From: Halopelagius inordinatus
GTDB taxonomy: Archaea > Halobacteriota > Halobacteria > Halobacteriales > Haloferacaceae
Length of the DNA: 64,000 bases
Assembly (NCBI RefSeq): GCF_900113245.1
Contig: NZ_FOOQ01000008.1
Coordinates: 1-64,000, forward strand
Direction of reading: 5' to 3'
Shown one piece after another: positions 28,894 to 37,569 of this stretch; within the stretch, counting starts at the first letter, position 1; every line of letters starts with the position of its first letter. Below the pieces are notes generated by a model that had not been told where the DNA came from, ran no database searches, and was given only the letters and a program-made list of their open reading frames with translations. The translations under genes and the position numbers were made by a program.

Positions 28894-30021
28894 GTGGTCG
28901 ATTCGCTCCTCGTAGTCGGACTCGTCGTCGCGGCGTTCGTCGGATTCAACATCGGCGGGTCGAACACCGGCGTCGCCTTCGGTCCCGCCGTCGGCAGCGG
29001 TACCGTCTCCAAAGTCGGGGCCGGCGTTCTCATGGGGATTTTCGCCCTCCTCGGCGGGTGGACCGTCGGGCGCAGAGTGGTCACGACGCTCGGTTCCGAC
29101 CTCGTCACGGGCGACCCCTTCTCGGCGACGGCGAGCGTCGTCGTCCTGCTTTTCGTCGGGTTCGCCCTGTTCGCCTCGAACGTCTTCGGCGTCCCCGCAT
29201 CCACCTCGATGACCGCTGTCGGGGCCGTCGCCGGATACGGGGTGGCGACCGACCGTCTCGCGGTCGATTTGGCGATGGAGATCGTCTCGTGGTGGTTAGT
29301 CGCGCCAATCCTCGGCTTCTGGGTCAGCGCCGTCGTCGGACGCTACTGGTACGACGACGTCGCCGCGTGGGTCGCAATCGACCGCTCCGAGGGCGGCCTC
29401 CTTCGTCTCCGCCGCGACGGCCTCGTCCCGCGACCCGCACTCGCCGAGGGGACGACGCGCCGCGAACTCGTCGGCTCGGTCCTCGTCGTCGGCATCGCCT
29501 GTTACATGGCGTTCTCCGCCGGGGCGTCGAACGTCGCAAACGCCGTCGCGCCACTCGTCGGCAACGGGTCGCTGTCGATGGACGCGGGCATCCTGTTGGC
29601 GGGCGGTGCCATCGCCGTCGGCGCGGTAACCATCGCTCGCAGGACGTTGGAGACGATGGGCAACGACCTGACCGAACTGCCTCTCACCGCCGCCCTCGTC
29701 GTCGCGTCGGTGAGTGCGACGGTCGTCACGTTCCTCTCTTGGCTCGGCATCCCGGCGAGTTTCGTCGTCATCGCCACGATGTGCATCGTCGGCCTCGGGT
29801 GGGGGCGCGCGACCACCCGCAGACCCGACCCGACGAACCCGGCGGCGGACCTCACCGACCCGCCCGCGGACGTGGCCGCCGAACCCGGCCTCGAGACGGA
29901 CTCGCTGTTTCGGCCGCGGGCGACGGCCCGCGTCGTCTTCATGCAGAACCTCGTCCCGTTTGCCGCCACCGTCGGCGCGTATCTCGTGTTCTCGCTTTTC
30001 GGCCCGGCGGTCGGCGTCTGA
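28894..30021 (+). CDS. PiT family inorganic phosphate permease (copy 1)
   Basis: A 375-residue permease with about ten membrane spans and the duplicated PiT signature: [17 protein letters not shown] near the N-terminus and [19 protein letters not shown] in the middle. It imports inorganic phosphate (as metal phosphate or with H+/Na+). A hydrophilic loop of about 40 residues (RPDPTNPAADLTDPPADVAA) lies before the last span. The GTG start is supported by a TATA box 27 nt upstream. A second copy follows in tandem. No phosphate-responsive element was recognised. Confidence 0.93.
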   Translation: MVDSLLVVGLVVAAFVGFNIGGSNTGVAFGPAVGSGTVSKVGAGVLMGIFALLGGWTVGRRVVTTLGSDLVTGDPFSATASVVVLLFVGFALFASNVFGVPASTSMTAVGAVAGYGVATDRLAVDLAMEIVSWWLVAPILGFWVSAVVGRYWYDDVAAWVAIDRSEGGLLRLRRDGLVPRPALAEGTTRRELVGSVLVVGIACYMAFSAGASNVANAVAPLVGNGSLSMDAGILLAGGAIAVGAVTIARRTLETMGNDLTELPLTAALVVASVSATVVTFLSWLGIPASFVVIATMCIVGLGWGRATTRRPDPTNPAADLTDPPADVAAEPGLETDSLFRPRATARVVFMQNLVPFAATVGAYLVFSLFGPAVGV

Positions 30022-30078
30022 CGCCCGACCGGTCCGCGGGCGGCCGAACGCGCCGGTCTCGACGCCGGATGATGAGGC

Positions 30079-30085
30079 TTTATCC
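30079..30085 (+). promoter_or_regulatory. TATA box of second PiT gene
   Basis: CTTTATC centred about 27 nt upstream of the GTG at 30109, so the second permease has its own promoter. Confidence 0.55.
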
Positions 30086-30108
30086 ACGCGACCGCCGAAC
30101 GTCGTTCC

Positions 30109-31266
30109 GTGGTCGAAGTACTCCTCGTTATCGGTCTCGTAGTCGCCGCGTTCGTCGGATTCAACATCGGCGGTTCTTCGACCGGTGTCGCGTTCGGCCC
30201 GGCGGTCGGCAGCGACATCGTCTCGAAACTCACCGCCGCGGCGTTGATGACCGGGTTCGCGTTCCTCGGGGCGTGGACCGCCGGGCGGAACGTCATCGAG
30301 ACGATGGGCGGGCAGATAGTTCCGGAAGACCAGTTCACGCTCGGAGCCAGCGTCGCCGTCCTCTTTTTCGTCGGACTGGCGCTTCTCATCTCGAACACGT
30401 TCGGTGTCCCGGCCTCCACGTCCATGACCGCCGTCGGCGCCATCGCCGGACTCGGCGTCGCAACCGGAACGCTCGACGCGGCGGTCATGCTCGAAATCAT
30501 CTCGTGGTGGATCGTCGCACCCGTCATCGCCTTCTGGATCTGCGCCGTCGTCGGACGATACATCTACCCGTACCTCGACGCCAAACTGAAACTCGACCAG
30601 TCGCCAGGCGCGCTACTGACGGTGGACCGGTCGGGTGCGATTCCCCGCCCCGCGTTCGGCCCCAACACGACGATTCGAGAGTTCGGTAGCATCGTGCTCG
30701 TCGTCGTCATCGCCTGTTACATGGCGTTCTCCGCCGGGGCGTCGAACGCCGCAAACGCCGTCGCGCCACTCGTCGGTAACGGGGCGGTCGGCATCGACGC
30801 GGCGATTCTGCTCGCGTCGGCCACCATCGGCCTCGGCGCGTTCACCATCGCCCGGCGGACGCTCGACACCGTCGGCAACGACCTGACGGAACTGCCGATT
30901 CTCGCCGCACTCATCGTCGAGACGGTGTCCGCGTCGCTCATCGCGATGCTGTCGTGGTTGGGTATCCCGGCGAGTCTCGCCGTCTCGGCGACGATGTGCA
31001 TCGTCGGCCTCGGATGGGGACGCGCGACTCGCACCGTCACCATCGGCCAAGCCCTCGGCGGGAAGTCGCCGGGGATGTCCGTCAACGCACTCACCACGGA
31101 GACCGACGAGAACGTCCCGCGAGTCGGCGAGGAGTCCGAAACCGACCTCGCGGGCCGGAATCTCTTCGACCCCGGGACCACCGGCCGGGTCATCTTCTTT
31201 TGGCTCTTGACCCCCTCGCTTTCGGCTGCGGCGTCGTACGCGCTGTTTGCGGTCACCTCGCTTTGA
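30109..31266 (+). CDS. PiT family inorganic phosphate permease (copy 2)
   Basis: A 385-residue tandem paralogue of the preceding gene with the same span pattern and signatures ([36 protein letters not shown]). Over the central signature the two genes agree at 68 of 69 nt (29493-29561 against 30708-30776), which points to a recent duplication, gene conversion or very strong constraint. The loop before the last span differs from copy 1 ([20 protein letters not shown]), so the copies may differ in regulation or affinity. GTG start with its own TATA box. Confidence 0.93.
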   Translation: MVEVLLVIGLVVAAFVGFNIGGSSTGVAFGPAVGSDIVSKLTAAALMTGFAFLGAWTAGRNVIETMGGQIVPEDQFTLGASVAVLFFVGLALLISNTFGVPASTSMTAVGAIAGLGVATGTLDAAVMLEIISWWIVAPVIAFWICAVVGRYIYPYLDAKLKLDQSPGALLTVDRSGAIPRPAFGPNTTIREFGSIVLVVVIACYMAFSAGASNAANAVAPLVGNGAVGIDAAILLASATIGLGAFTIARRTLDTVGNDLTELPILAALIVETVSASLIAMLSWLGIPASLAVSATMCIVGLGWGRATRTVTIGQALGGKSPGMSVNALTTETDENVPRVGEESETDLAGRNLFDPGTTGRVIFFWLLTPSLSAAASYALFAVTSL

Positions 31267-31378
31267 CCCGGTTCGGTCGGACGGCGCGCGCGCACGTCCG
31301 CCGACGGCGTGGGAATTTACTATCACACGGCGAGAGGAACAGCAAAGTCTAATGGTGTGGCTTCCGAACCGTGTGCTG

Positions 31379-31768
31379 ATGCCCACGGTAGAATACCTCA
31401 ACTACGAAGTACTCGACGACAACGGCTGGGACATGGACGACGACGACCTCTTCGACAACGCTGCAGACGCTGGTCTCGACGACGAGGACTACGGTTCCCT
31501 CGAAGTCAACCAGGGCGAATACATTCTCGAAGCCGCCGAGGCGCAGGGCTACGACTGGCCCTTCTCGTGCCGCGCCGGTGCCTGCGCGAACTGCGCGGCC
31601 ATCGTCAAGGAAGGCGACATCGAGATGGACATGCAGCAGATTCTCTCGGACGAGGAAGTCTCCGAGAAAAACGTCCGGCTGACCTGCATCGGGTCGCCGG
31701 AGACCGACGAGGTCAAAATCGTCTACAACGCCAAGCACCTCGACTACCTCCAGAACCGCGTCATCTGA
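31379..31768 (+). CDS. fdx: Halophilic [2Fe-2S] ferredoxin
   Basis: A 129-residue plant-type ferredoxin of the well-known haloarchaeal form, with its acidic N-terminal insertion ([18 protein letters not shown]) before the beta-grasp domain. Cluster ligands are C64, C69, C72 ([11 protein letters not shown]) and C103 (LTCIGSP). It is the main electron carrier for the archaeal 2-oxoacid:ferredoxin oxidoreductases in the cytoplasm. The start [11 protein letters not shown] at 31379 matches the mature N-terminus known for this protein family; a longer reading from upstream is not needed. TATA-like AATTTACTAT lies at about 31313-31322. Complete. Confidence 0.97.
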   Translation: MPTVEYLNYEVLDDNGWDMDDDDLFDNAADAGLDDEDYGSLEVNQGEYILEAAEAQGYDWPFSCRAGACANCAAIVKEGDIEMDMQQILSDEEVSEKNVRLTCIGSPETDEVKIVYNAKHLDYLQNRVI

Positions 31769-31931
31769 GGCTCCACTCGGACACTTTCTTTCGGCCGTAG
31801 GAGACGTCTCGTCGGCGACGCGGTTCTCGGGGGCCCCGTGGGTGAGACATTCTCTCCCAAAACCTCTCCGGTCGTGTTTCTCGACTTTCAGGATACCAAA
31901 ACGATAACTCCCCCCGGGTCAGTTCGCCTGT

Positions 31932-32948
31932 ATGTTCGCCACCGTACCCGACCTGCTCCGACTCCTCGTCGTTCCGGTGTTGGGGTGGGCAGCATGGCGC
32001 GACGTCGAGACGCGACGGGTTCCGAGCGTCGCGTGGTATCCGCTCGTCGCACTCGGCGTCGTCCTCCTCGCGTGGGACGCCGTCGGCCACCTGTCGCTCT
32101 CGACGCTGGCCGATCGGCTGTTTTTCGTCCGCGTCGGCGTGAGTCTGCTCTTCGTCGCACCGCTTTCGTACGCCTTCTGGTATCTCGGCGGGTTCGGCGG
32201 CGCGGACGCGAAAGCGCTCATCACGTTCTCGATACTGCTGCCGACGTTCCCGACGTACTACCTGCCGGGCATCGCGCTTCCGGCCGAAGCGACGACGCTC
32301 GGCGTGTTCTCGATGACCATCCTCACGAACACGGTCATCTTCGCCGCCGGCTACCCTCTCGCGATGGCCGCCCGGAACCTCCTCGACGGCGACACGGAGG
32401 TTCCGCTGCTGTTTTTCGGGCGGCGCATCCCGACCGCCGACCTCTCGACGGCGCACGGCCGCCTGTTCGAGACGCCCGACGGGCACAGTCGGAACGGACT
32501 CGACATAGACGCCCTCCGGATGTACCTGCGGTGGCGCGGGACGACGCTCGCGGCACTCAGAGACGACCCGGAGACCCACCGCGACCCCTCTAGCATCGTC
32601 GAGACGCACGACCCGACCGACGGCGCAGTCGTCGCGGACGCGGCCACCACCGACAGCGCTTCGCGGCCCGCGTCGGAGGCGCACTCGGACGGCGGCGTCG
32701 TCGCGGACGCAGTCGCCGACGACGGCGACGAGTGGGGTGCGGAGGCGTTCATGGACTCCATCGAGGGGTCGGCGTACGGCACGACGCCGGAGAAACTCCG
32801 CGGCGGCCTCGACGTCGTGACGACGACGGACGCTCTCTGGATTTCGCCGGGCATCCCGTTTCTCGTTCCGATGTTCTTCGGAACCGTCGTCGCGTTCGTC
32901 TACGGCGACGTGCTGTTCGGCGTCGTCGGGATGCTCGGACTGGTCTGA
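31932..32948 (+). CDS. pibD: Prepilin/prearchaellin peptidase (A24 family)
   Basis: A 338-residue membrane aspartyl peptidase. The two catalytic aspartates are D24 in AAWRDVETRRVP and D92 in GGFGGADAKAL, the A24 family pattern. There are about six membrane spans, and a long cytoplasmic acidic loop (about residues 170-290) interrupts the last two. PibD/FlaK cleaves class III signal peptides of archaellins and type IV pilins at the cytoplasmic face. No pilin genes are nearby; in haloarchaea this gene is normally stand-alone. A T7 tract downstream is a likely terminator. Confidence 0.93.
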   Translation: MFATVPDLLRLLVVPVLGWAAWRDVETRRVPSVAWYPLVALGVVLLAWDAVGHLSLSTLADRLFFVRVGVSLLFVAPLSYAFWYLGGFGGADAKALITFSILLPTFPTYYLPGIALPAEATTLGVFSMTILTNTVIFAAGYPLAMAARNLLDGDTEVPLLFFGRRIPTADLSTAHGRLFETPDGHSRNGLDIDALRMYLRWRGTTLAALRDDPETHRDPSSIVETHDPTDGAVVADAATTDSASRPASEAHSDGGVVADAVADDGDEWGAEAFMDSIEGSAYGTTPEKLRGGLDVVTTTDALWISPGIPFLVPMFFGTVVAFVYGDVLFGVVGMLGLV

Positions 32949-32955
32949 CGCGTCG

Positions 32956-32962
32956 TTTTTTT
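32956..32962 (+). terminator. T7 tract after pibD
   Basis: Seven consecutive T beginning seven bases after the pibD stop codon; a T-rich archaeal terminator. Leaky termination into the next gene (GTG at 32988) remains possible. Confidence 0.45.
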
Positions 32963-32987
32963 CACCGACGGTGACGAACGCCCGACC

Positions 32988-33341
32988 GTGCCCGCCCGAA
33001 GGCCGTTCGCCGCCGGCGTCGTCGGCACACTCTTCGGCGGTATCGTCCCGTACCTGCTGTTTCCGGACGCTCTCCTCGCCGCAACGAGCGCCGCAGTGTG
33101 GGGTCTCGGTGCCGGTCTGACGGTCACAGAGGGGGCGGCGTGGGTCGGCGACCCGGGGACGGGCGGGTTCGAAGACGCCCTCCCGGGCGTCGTGTTGCTC
33201 CTCGTCGGTCTCTTCGGGTTCCACGACGGACTGCCCGTCGCCGACTCGCTTCGGATAGCGCTCGTCTTCCTCGCGGCCGGCGCGCTCTCGGTCTGTACCA
33301 ACGCCGGCGTTCGCTTCGGCCGGCGGATGGCGTCGGAGTGA
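32988..33341 (+). CDS. Small membrane protein
   Basis: A 117-residue protein with about four predicted membrane spans (GVVGTLFGGIVPYLLF, ATSAAVWGLGAGLTV, LPGVVLLLVGLFGF, LRIALVFLAAGALSVC) and an arginine-rich C-terminus (RFGRRMASE). I do not recognise a family. GTG start. It ends four bases upstream of the hisI GTG start, so it is probably co-transcribed with hisI and the two genes that follow. A metabolic connection with histidine synthesis is not implied by the sequence. Confidence 0.72.
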   Translation: MPARRPFAAGVVGTLFGGIVPYLLFPDALLAATSAAVWGLGAGLTVTEGAAWVGDPGTGGFEDALPGVVLLLVGLFGFHDGLPVADSLRIALVFLAAGALSVCTNAGVRFGRRMASE

Positions 33342-33344
33342 CCC

Positions 33345-33761
33345 GTGAGTACAAAAGACATATCGGCGGGCACCGCATGGTTCGACGCGATGACCGAGGA
33401 CGTAACGGTGGACTTCGGCGAGGACGGACTCGTGCCCGCCGTCGCACAGGACGCCGAGTCCGGCGAGGTGTTGATGCTCGCGTACGTCTCGCCCGAAGCC
33501 CTCGAACGGACCCGCGAGACGGGACGCGCGCACTACTACTCGCGGAGTCGGGACGAACTCTGGGAGAAAGGCGCGACAAGCGGACACACCCAAGCCGTCG
33601 AGGAGGTACGCGTCGACTGCGACGCCGACACGCTCCTGTACGTCGTCGAACAGACCGGCGGCGCGTGCCACACGGGCCACCGGTCGTGTTTCTACCGCAC
33701 CATCGACGGCGAGGCGGACGGCGAACGCGTCTTCGACCCCGACGAGGTGTACGACGACTGA
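33345..33761 (+). CDS. hisI: Phosphoribosyl-AMP cyclohydrolase
   Basis: A 138-residue HisI, the third step of histidine biosynthesis, opening the adenine ring of PR-AMP. Family motifs: [41 protein letters not shown] and the metal-binding [12 protein letters not shown]...[14 protein letters not shown]. An alternative start, ATG at 33390 ([13 protein letters not shown]), gives the more usual N-terminus; the GTG at 33345 adds 15 residues and abuts the preceding gene. Other histidine genes in the window (hisA 36831, hisB 42909) are on separate transcripts, as usual in haloarchaea. Confidence 0.95.
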   Translation: MSTKDISAGTAWFDAMTEDVTVDFGEDGLVPAVAQDAESGEVLMLAYVSPEALERTRETGRAHYYSRSRDELWEKGATSGHTQAVEEVRVDCDADTLLYVVEQTGGACHTGHRSCFYRTIDGEADGERVFDPDEVYDD

Positions 33762-33771
33762 GAGACACACG

Positions 33772-34938
33772 ATGACAGACGCCACACCGGCAGACGCGAG
33801 CGAACCGGCCGATTCCGACGTCTCCGACCTCGTGCGACGGCTTCGCGAGGCCAGAGACGCCGTCGACGACGCCGACTCCGCTATCGCCGACCACGGGAGA
33901 GACGAGGTGCATCGCGCCGTCAACGCGCACCGACGGGCGACGAAACTACTCGACGACTACGAGGACTCCGCGACGGGGACGGGCGACTTTCAGGCGTACG
34001 TCCGGTTCCAAGAGGAGTTCATCGGCCTCGTCGAGGACCTCCCCGAGGACGTGCCCGTCCGAGAGGCGTTCGAAGACGCCGCAGAGCGGATGGACCGCAG
34101 ACGCCTCCGCGAACGCGACTTCGTCGGCGCGCGCGAGGACCTCGAACCGGCGGCCCGACTCAAAGACCTCCTCGACCGGCGGGAGTCCGCCCGCGACGAA
34201 CTCGCGGCCGCGCGCCGCGACGCCGCCCTCCGACTGACGGAATTAGAGGATGCCGCCGACGAACTCGCCGACCTCGTCGCGTTGGGAGCGGCCGACCTCG
34301 ACGCGCCGGTCGATATCCTCAGAGAACCGATAGCGACCTACGCCGAGGCGGTCCGCGAGGAGTTCCGACGGTGGAAAGCCGAAGCGCCCGCCCGCGACGT
34401 GCTCGAACTCCCGGCGGCGGCGACGGCGTTTCCGCTGGTCGACTACCGGCCGCCGCCGCGCGACGTTCTCGACTACGTCCGCGAGCGACGCGGCGGCGAC
34501 CACCCGATACCGAAACTGCTCGAGTACACCGGCTACTCGGGGTCGAAACTCGACCACTACGTCGACGACGCCGCGGCGCTTCAGACCTCGGTCGCCGTCC
34601 ACCGGACCTACCTCGAACGGCTCGATGCCGACCCCCTCGTCGTCTCGTGGCCGCCGCCGCAGGCGGGGGTACTCCGCCGCCGCGCGGACGAGATAATCTC
34701 GCTTCTGAACCGCTTTGCCTCCGAGGAGACGGTCGCGACGCTGCGGCGCGTTCGGGACCTGACGTACCGCGACGACTACGAGAGTCTCCGGACCGCCGCG
34801 CGCGCCCGCAACGAGGTTACCGAGGACCAACTCGCGCGTCTCCGTTCCGGCACCGTCGAGGCGGAACTCGACGCGGTTCGGGACGCGCACGACCGTCTCG
34901 CGGCGGTCCTCGAAGAGACCGACGACGAGGACGCCTGA
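33772..34938 (+). CDS. Helical hypothetical protein, DUF7118-like
   Basis: A 388-residue, highly charged, mainly alpha-helical protein with heptad-rich segments (about residues 15-60, 125-170 and 330-380) that may form coiled coils. Recognisable spots are YVRFQEEFIGLVEDLPEDVP, WPPPQAGVLRRRADEIISL and the GYSGSKLDHYVDD segment, which resemble a haloarchaeal family of unknown function; the DUF7118 label is from memory. No signal or membrane segment. It lies 10 bp after hisI and 3 bp before a small membrane protein, so it is part of the hisI transcript. The role is unknown; an SMC-like or DNA-associated function is only a guess. Confidence 0.75.
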   Translation: MTDATPADASEPADSDVSDLVRRLREARDAVDDADSAIADHGRDEVHRAVNAHRRATKLLDDYEDSATGTGDFQAYVRFQEEFIGLVEDLPEDVPVREAFEDAAERMDRRRLRERDFVGAREDLEPAARLKDLLDRRESARDELAAARRDAALRLTELEDAADELADLVALGAADLDAPVDILREPIATYAEAVREEFRRWKAEAPARDVLELPAAATAFPLVDYRPPPRDVLDYVRERRGGDHPIPKLLEYTGYSGSKLDHYVDDAAALQTSVAVHRTYLERLDADPLVVSWPPPQAGVLRRRADEIISLLNRFASEETVATLRRVRDLTYRDDYESLRTAARARNEVTEDQLARLRSGTVEAELDAVRDAHDRLAAVLEETDDEDA

Positions 34939-34941
34939 CAG

Positions 34942-35190
34942 ATGGTCGTCGTCGCCGCCACCGCGTTCGTGGCGGGGGCGGTCTGTCTGTTCTACGCGAG
35001 CAAAGCCCTGCGGACGCGGCGGGCGGCCGCCCGCTTGGAGGTCGAAGACGACCCCACGGCGTGGCTTCTCCCGCCCGACGAACGCGAGGACGCGCCCGAG
35101 GACCCGGTCGAGGACGTCTCGATAGAACGCGGGGCCGTCCTCCTGTTTCTCGGCCTACTCTGTTTCCTGTTCGGTATCCTCAGCGTCTGA
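34942..35190 (+). CDS. Small two-span membrane protein
   Basis: An 82-residue protein with one span at each end (VVVAATAFVAGAVCLFYA and GAVLLFLGLLCFLFGILSV) and a cytoplasmic acidic middle (EDDPTAWLLPPDEREDAPED). Family not recognised. It starts three bases after the stop of the preceding coiled-coil protein and is therefore the last gene of the 32988-35190 unit. It could anchor the preceding soluble protein to the membrane; that is inference from adjacency only. Confidence 0.7.
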   Translation: MVVVAATAFVAGAVCLFYASKALRTRRAAARLEVEDDPTAWLLPPDEREDAPEDPVEDVSIERGAVLLFLGLLCFLFGILSV

Positions 35191-35267
35191 CTTCCGGCGA
35201 GTCGGCGCGGGCGTCCGTCGTTGAAGAGAAGCGAATCGAGCGGGGTCGTTCGTCCCGTCGGAGCGGG

Positions 35268-36635
35268 TCAGTTCAGCGAGTCCAGAGCGACGCGAAGCGC
35301 GGACTCCGCGCCGTCGGCGAGTTCCTGCGCCCGTTCGTACTCGCTCGACTCCGCGTAGACGCGGACTTTCGGTTCGGTCCCCGAGGGGCGGACCAACACC
35401 CACGCGTCGCCGTAGTCGAGGCGGTAGCCGTCCGTGGTGTTCGGCGTCGCAGCCGAGTTCTCGGCGTACTCGCGGGCGGCGTCGAGCATCGCCTCTAACT
35501 CCGCTTCCGAGTCGTACTCGATGTTCACCCGGACGTTGTGGTAGTCGGCGTACGGCGCGGCCAGTTCGCTCGCGGGGCGGTCGGCGACGAGTTCGAGGAA
35601 CTTCGCGCCGACGAACGCGCCGTCGCGGACGAGACGGAAGTTCGGGAAGAATATCCCCCCGTTGCCCTCGCCCGCGATGGGGACGGACTCCCCTCGCGCC
35701 CACAGTTCGCGGATGCGCGTGATGATGTTCGTCGCGCCGATGGGCGTCAGTTCGAGGTCGGCGCCCACGTCGTCGCAGACGTCCACGAGTCGTTGCGAGA
35801 CGTTGACGGCGGCCACCGTGGTGTCGCCCGGAGAGAGGTTCGCGGCCGCGAGTGCCGCGAGCGACGACTCGCCGGGGATGAACTCGCCGTCCTCGTCGAC
35901 GAAGACGGCCCTGTCGGCGTCGCCGTCGTGGGCGACGCCGACGTCGGCGTCCGCGGCCTTCACGAGACGGCAGAGGTCTTCGAGTTCGCTCCCGACCGGT
36001 TCGGAGTTGCGTCCGGGGAACGTCCCGTCGGGCGTGGCGTTGACCGTGACGACGTCACAGCCGAGTTCGCGGAAGAACTGGGGACTCGTGAGTGCGCCCG
36101 CGCCGTGACCCGGGTCGAGGGCGACGGTCAGGTTCGCGTCGGCTATCTTCTCTCGGTCCACCGCAGAGAGCAGGTTCTCGACGTAGTCTCGGTTCGCCGA
36201 TTCGACGTTTCGGACGCGGCCGACGTCGTCCCACGTCGCCGTCGCGAACTGCTCGGAGAGGATGTGGTCCTCGATGCGTTCGAGTTCGGAGATGGAGAGT
36301 TCGACGCCGTCGGACCCGACCAACTTCACGCCGTTGTACTCGGGCGGGTTGTGCGAGGCGGTGATGACGAGGGCGGGCACCGCTTCGACTTCGCAGTACC
36401 GGACGACGCCCGGCGTCGGAGTGACGCCGAGTCGGTCCACGTTCACTCCGACGCTGGCTAACCCGCTTTCGGCGGCGTTCGAGAGCATCTCGCCCGTCGT
36501 CCGGGTGTCGCGCGCCACCACGACGCGGTCGGTGTCCCAGACGGTCCCCGCCGCCTTCGCGACCCGGAGGACGAACTCCGGGGAGAGGCCGTCGCCGACC
36601 ACCCCTCTCGTCCCACTCGATCCGAACAGTTTCAT
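35268..36635 (-). CDS. glmM: Phosphohexomutase, GlmM-like
   Basis: A 455-residue alpha-D-phosphohexomutase. The phosphoserine loop is ITASHNPPEYNG (S94), the metal loop is DGDADRAV, the sugar loop is GEGNGG and the phosphate loop is RPSGTEPKVRVYAE. The GEGNGG sugar loop is the archaeal form seen in phosphoglucosamine mutases and some phosphomannomutases, so GlcN-6-P to GlcN-1-P conversion for UDP-GlcNAc is the favoured but not certain reaction. The ATG at 36635 (MKLFGSSGTRG) is the canonical start; a weak TATA-like GGCTTTGTCG lies about 27 nt upstream. Divergent from hisA. Confidence 0.92.
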   Translation of the reverse strand: MKLFGSSGTRGVVGDGLSPEFVLRVAKAAGTVWDTDRVVVARDTRTTGEMLSNAAESGLASVGVNVDRLGVTPTPGVVRYCEVEAVPALVITASHNPPEYNGVKLVGSDGVELSISELERIEDHILSEQFATATWDDVGRVRNVESANRDYVENLLSAVDREKIADANLTVALDPGHGAGALTSPQFFRELGCDVVTVNATPDGTFPGRNSEPVGSELEDLCRLVKAADADVGVAHDGDADRAVFVDEDGEFIPGESSLAALAAANLSPGDTTVAAVNVSQRLVDVCDDVGADLELTPIGATNIITRIRELWARGESVPIAGEGNGGIFFPNFRLVRDGAFVGAKFLELVADRPASELAAPYADYHNVRVNIEYDSEAELEAMLDAAREYAENSAATPNTTDGYRLDYGDAWVLVRPSGTEPKVRVYAESSEYERAQELADGAESALRVALDSLN

Positions 36636-36799
36636 TGTGGGGTACTGGTTCGTCCGGCGACAAAGCCGTTCCGAACCACAGTTCCGGTTTTTCGCATCCG
36701 AGTTATCGTTTCGCCCACCGGAATCGACTCCGGGCGGGTAACGCCGAACCGACGCCGGAGAAAAGTGGACGACTCTCCGCGCGGCGTCGCCTCCGGAGC

Positions 36800-36806
36800 C
36801 TTTAGG
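36800..36806 (+). promoter_or_regulatory. TATA box of hisA
   Basis: CTTTAGG centred 28 nt upstream of the hisA ATG at 36831, the spacing for leaderless transcription. Confidence 0.5.
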
Positions 36807-36830
36807 CGCGACGCGCGAGGAGAGGTCACC

Positions 36831-37556
36831 ATGAGCGACGCGTTTCGGACCTTCGAAGTCGTCCCCGCAGTCGACATGCAGGACGGGGAAGTGGTGCAGT
36901 TGGTGCAGGGCGAACGCGGCACCGAACGACGGTACGGCGACCCGGTCGAGGCGGCCGAACGCTGGGTCGGCGAAGGCGCGGAGACGCTCCACCTCGTCGA
37001 CTTAGACGGGGCGTTCGAGGGCGACCGCAAGAACGCCGACGCGGTGGAAGCGGTCGTCGACGCGGTGGACGTGCCGGTCCAACTCGGCGGCGGCATCCGA
37101 ACCGCCGCGGACGCGGCCGACCTCCTCGAACGGGGCGTCGAACGCGTCATCCTCGGCACCGCGGCGGTGGAGAACCCCGAGTTGGTCGAAGAGATAAGCG
37201 CGGAGTATCCCGGCCGCGTGATGGTGAGTCTCGACGCGAGAGACGGCGAAGTGCTCGTCTCGGGGTGGACAGAGAGCACCGGCCTCGACCCCGCGGAGGC
37301 CGCCGCCCGGTACGAGGAACTCGGCGCGGGCGCGATTCTGTTCACCGACGTGGACGTGGAAGGCCAGATGGAAGGCGTCCAGACGGACGTGACGAAACGC
37401 GTCGTCGACGCGGTGGACGTGCCGGTGGTCGCGTCCGGCGGCGTCGCCTCTCTCGACGACGTGCGCGCACTCCGAGACGCCGGGGCCGCCGCCGTCGTCG
37501 TCGGAACGGCGCTGTACGAGGGGACGTTCACGCTCGAAGACGCCAGACGCGTCTGA
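36831..37556 (+). CDS. hisA: Phosphoribosylformimino-AICAR-phosphate isomerase (HisA)
   Basis: A 241-residue (beta/alpha)8 barrel catalysing the Amadori rearrangement of ProFAR to PRFAR in histidine biosynthesis. Catalytic acid/base aspartates sit in VVPAVDMQDGEVVQLVQG (strand 1) and ILFTDVDVEGQMEG (strand 5). The two phosphate sites are QLGGGIRT and ASGGVASLDD/VVVGTALYEG. The start MSDAFRTFEVVPAVDM at 36831 follows a TATA box 28 nt upstream. Monocistronic, convergent with the DUF5305 gene. Confidence 0.96.
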   Translation: MSDAFRTFEVVPAVDMQDGEVVQLVQGERGTERRYGDPVEAAERWVGEGAETLHLVDLDGAFEGDRKNADAVEAVVDAVDVPVQLGGGIRTAADAADLLERGVERVILGTAAVENPELVEEISAEYPGRVMVSLDARDGEVLVSGWTESTGLDPAEAAARYEELGAGAILFTDVDVEGQMEGVQTDVTKRVVDAVDVPVVASGGVASLDDVRALRDAGAAAVVVGTALYEGTFTLEDARRV

Positions 37557-37569
37557 GCGGACGACCGAC

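Noticed and set aside
28167-30689. 840-codon plus-strand frame overlapping metY and the PiT genes
   Set aside because: Out of frame with three clear genes and very rich in Arg/His; a shadow of GC bias.
31761-33923. 720-codon minus-strand frame opposite pibD and hisI
   Set aside because: Low-complexity Val/Arg/Glu composition; antisense of recognised genes.
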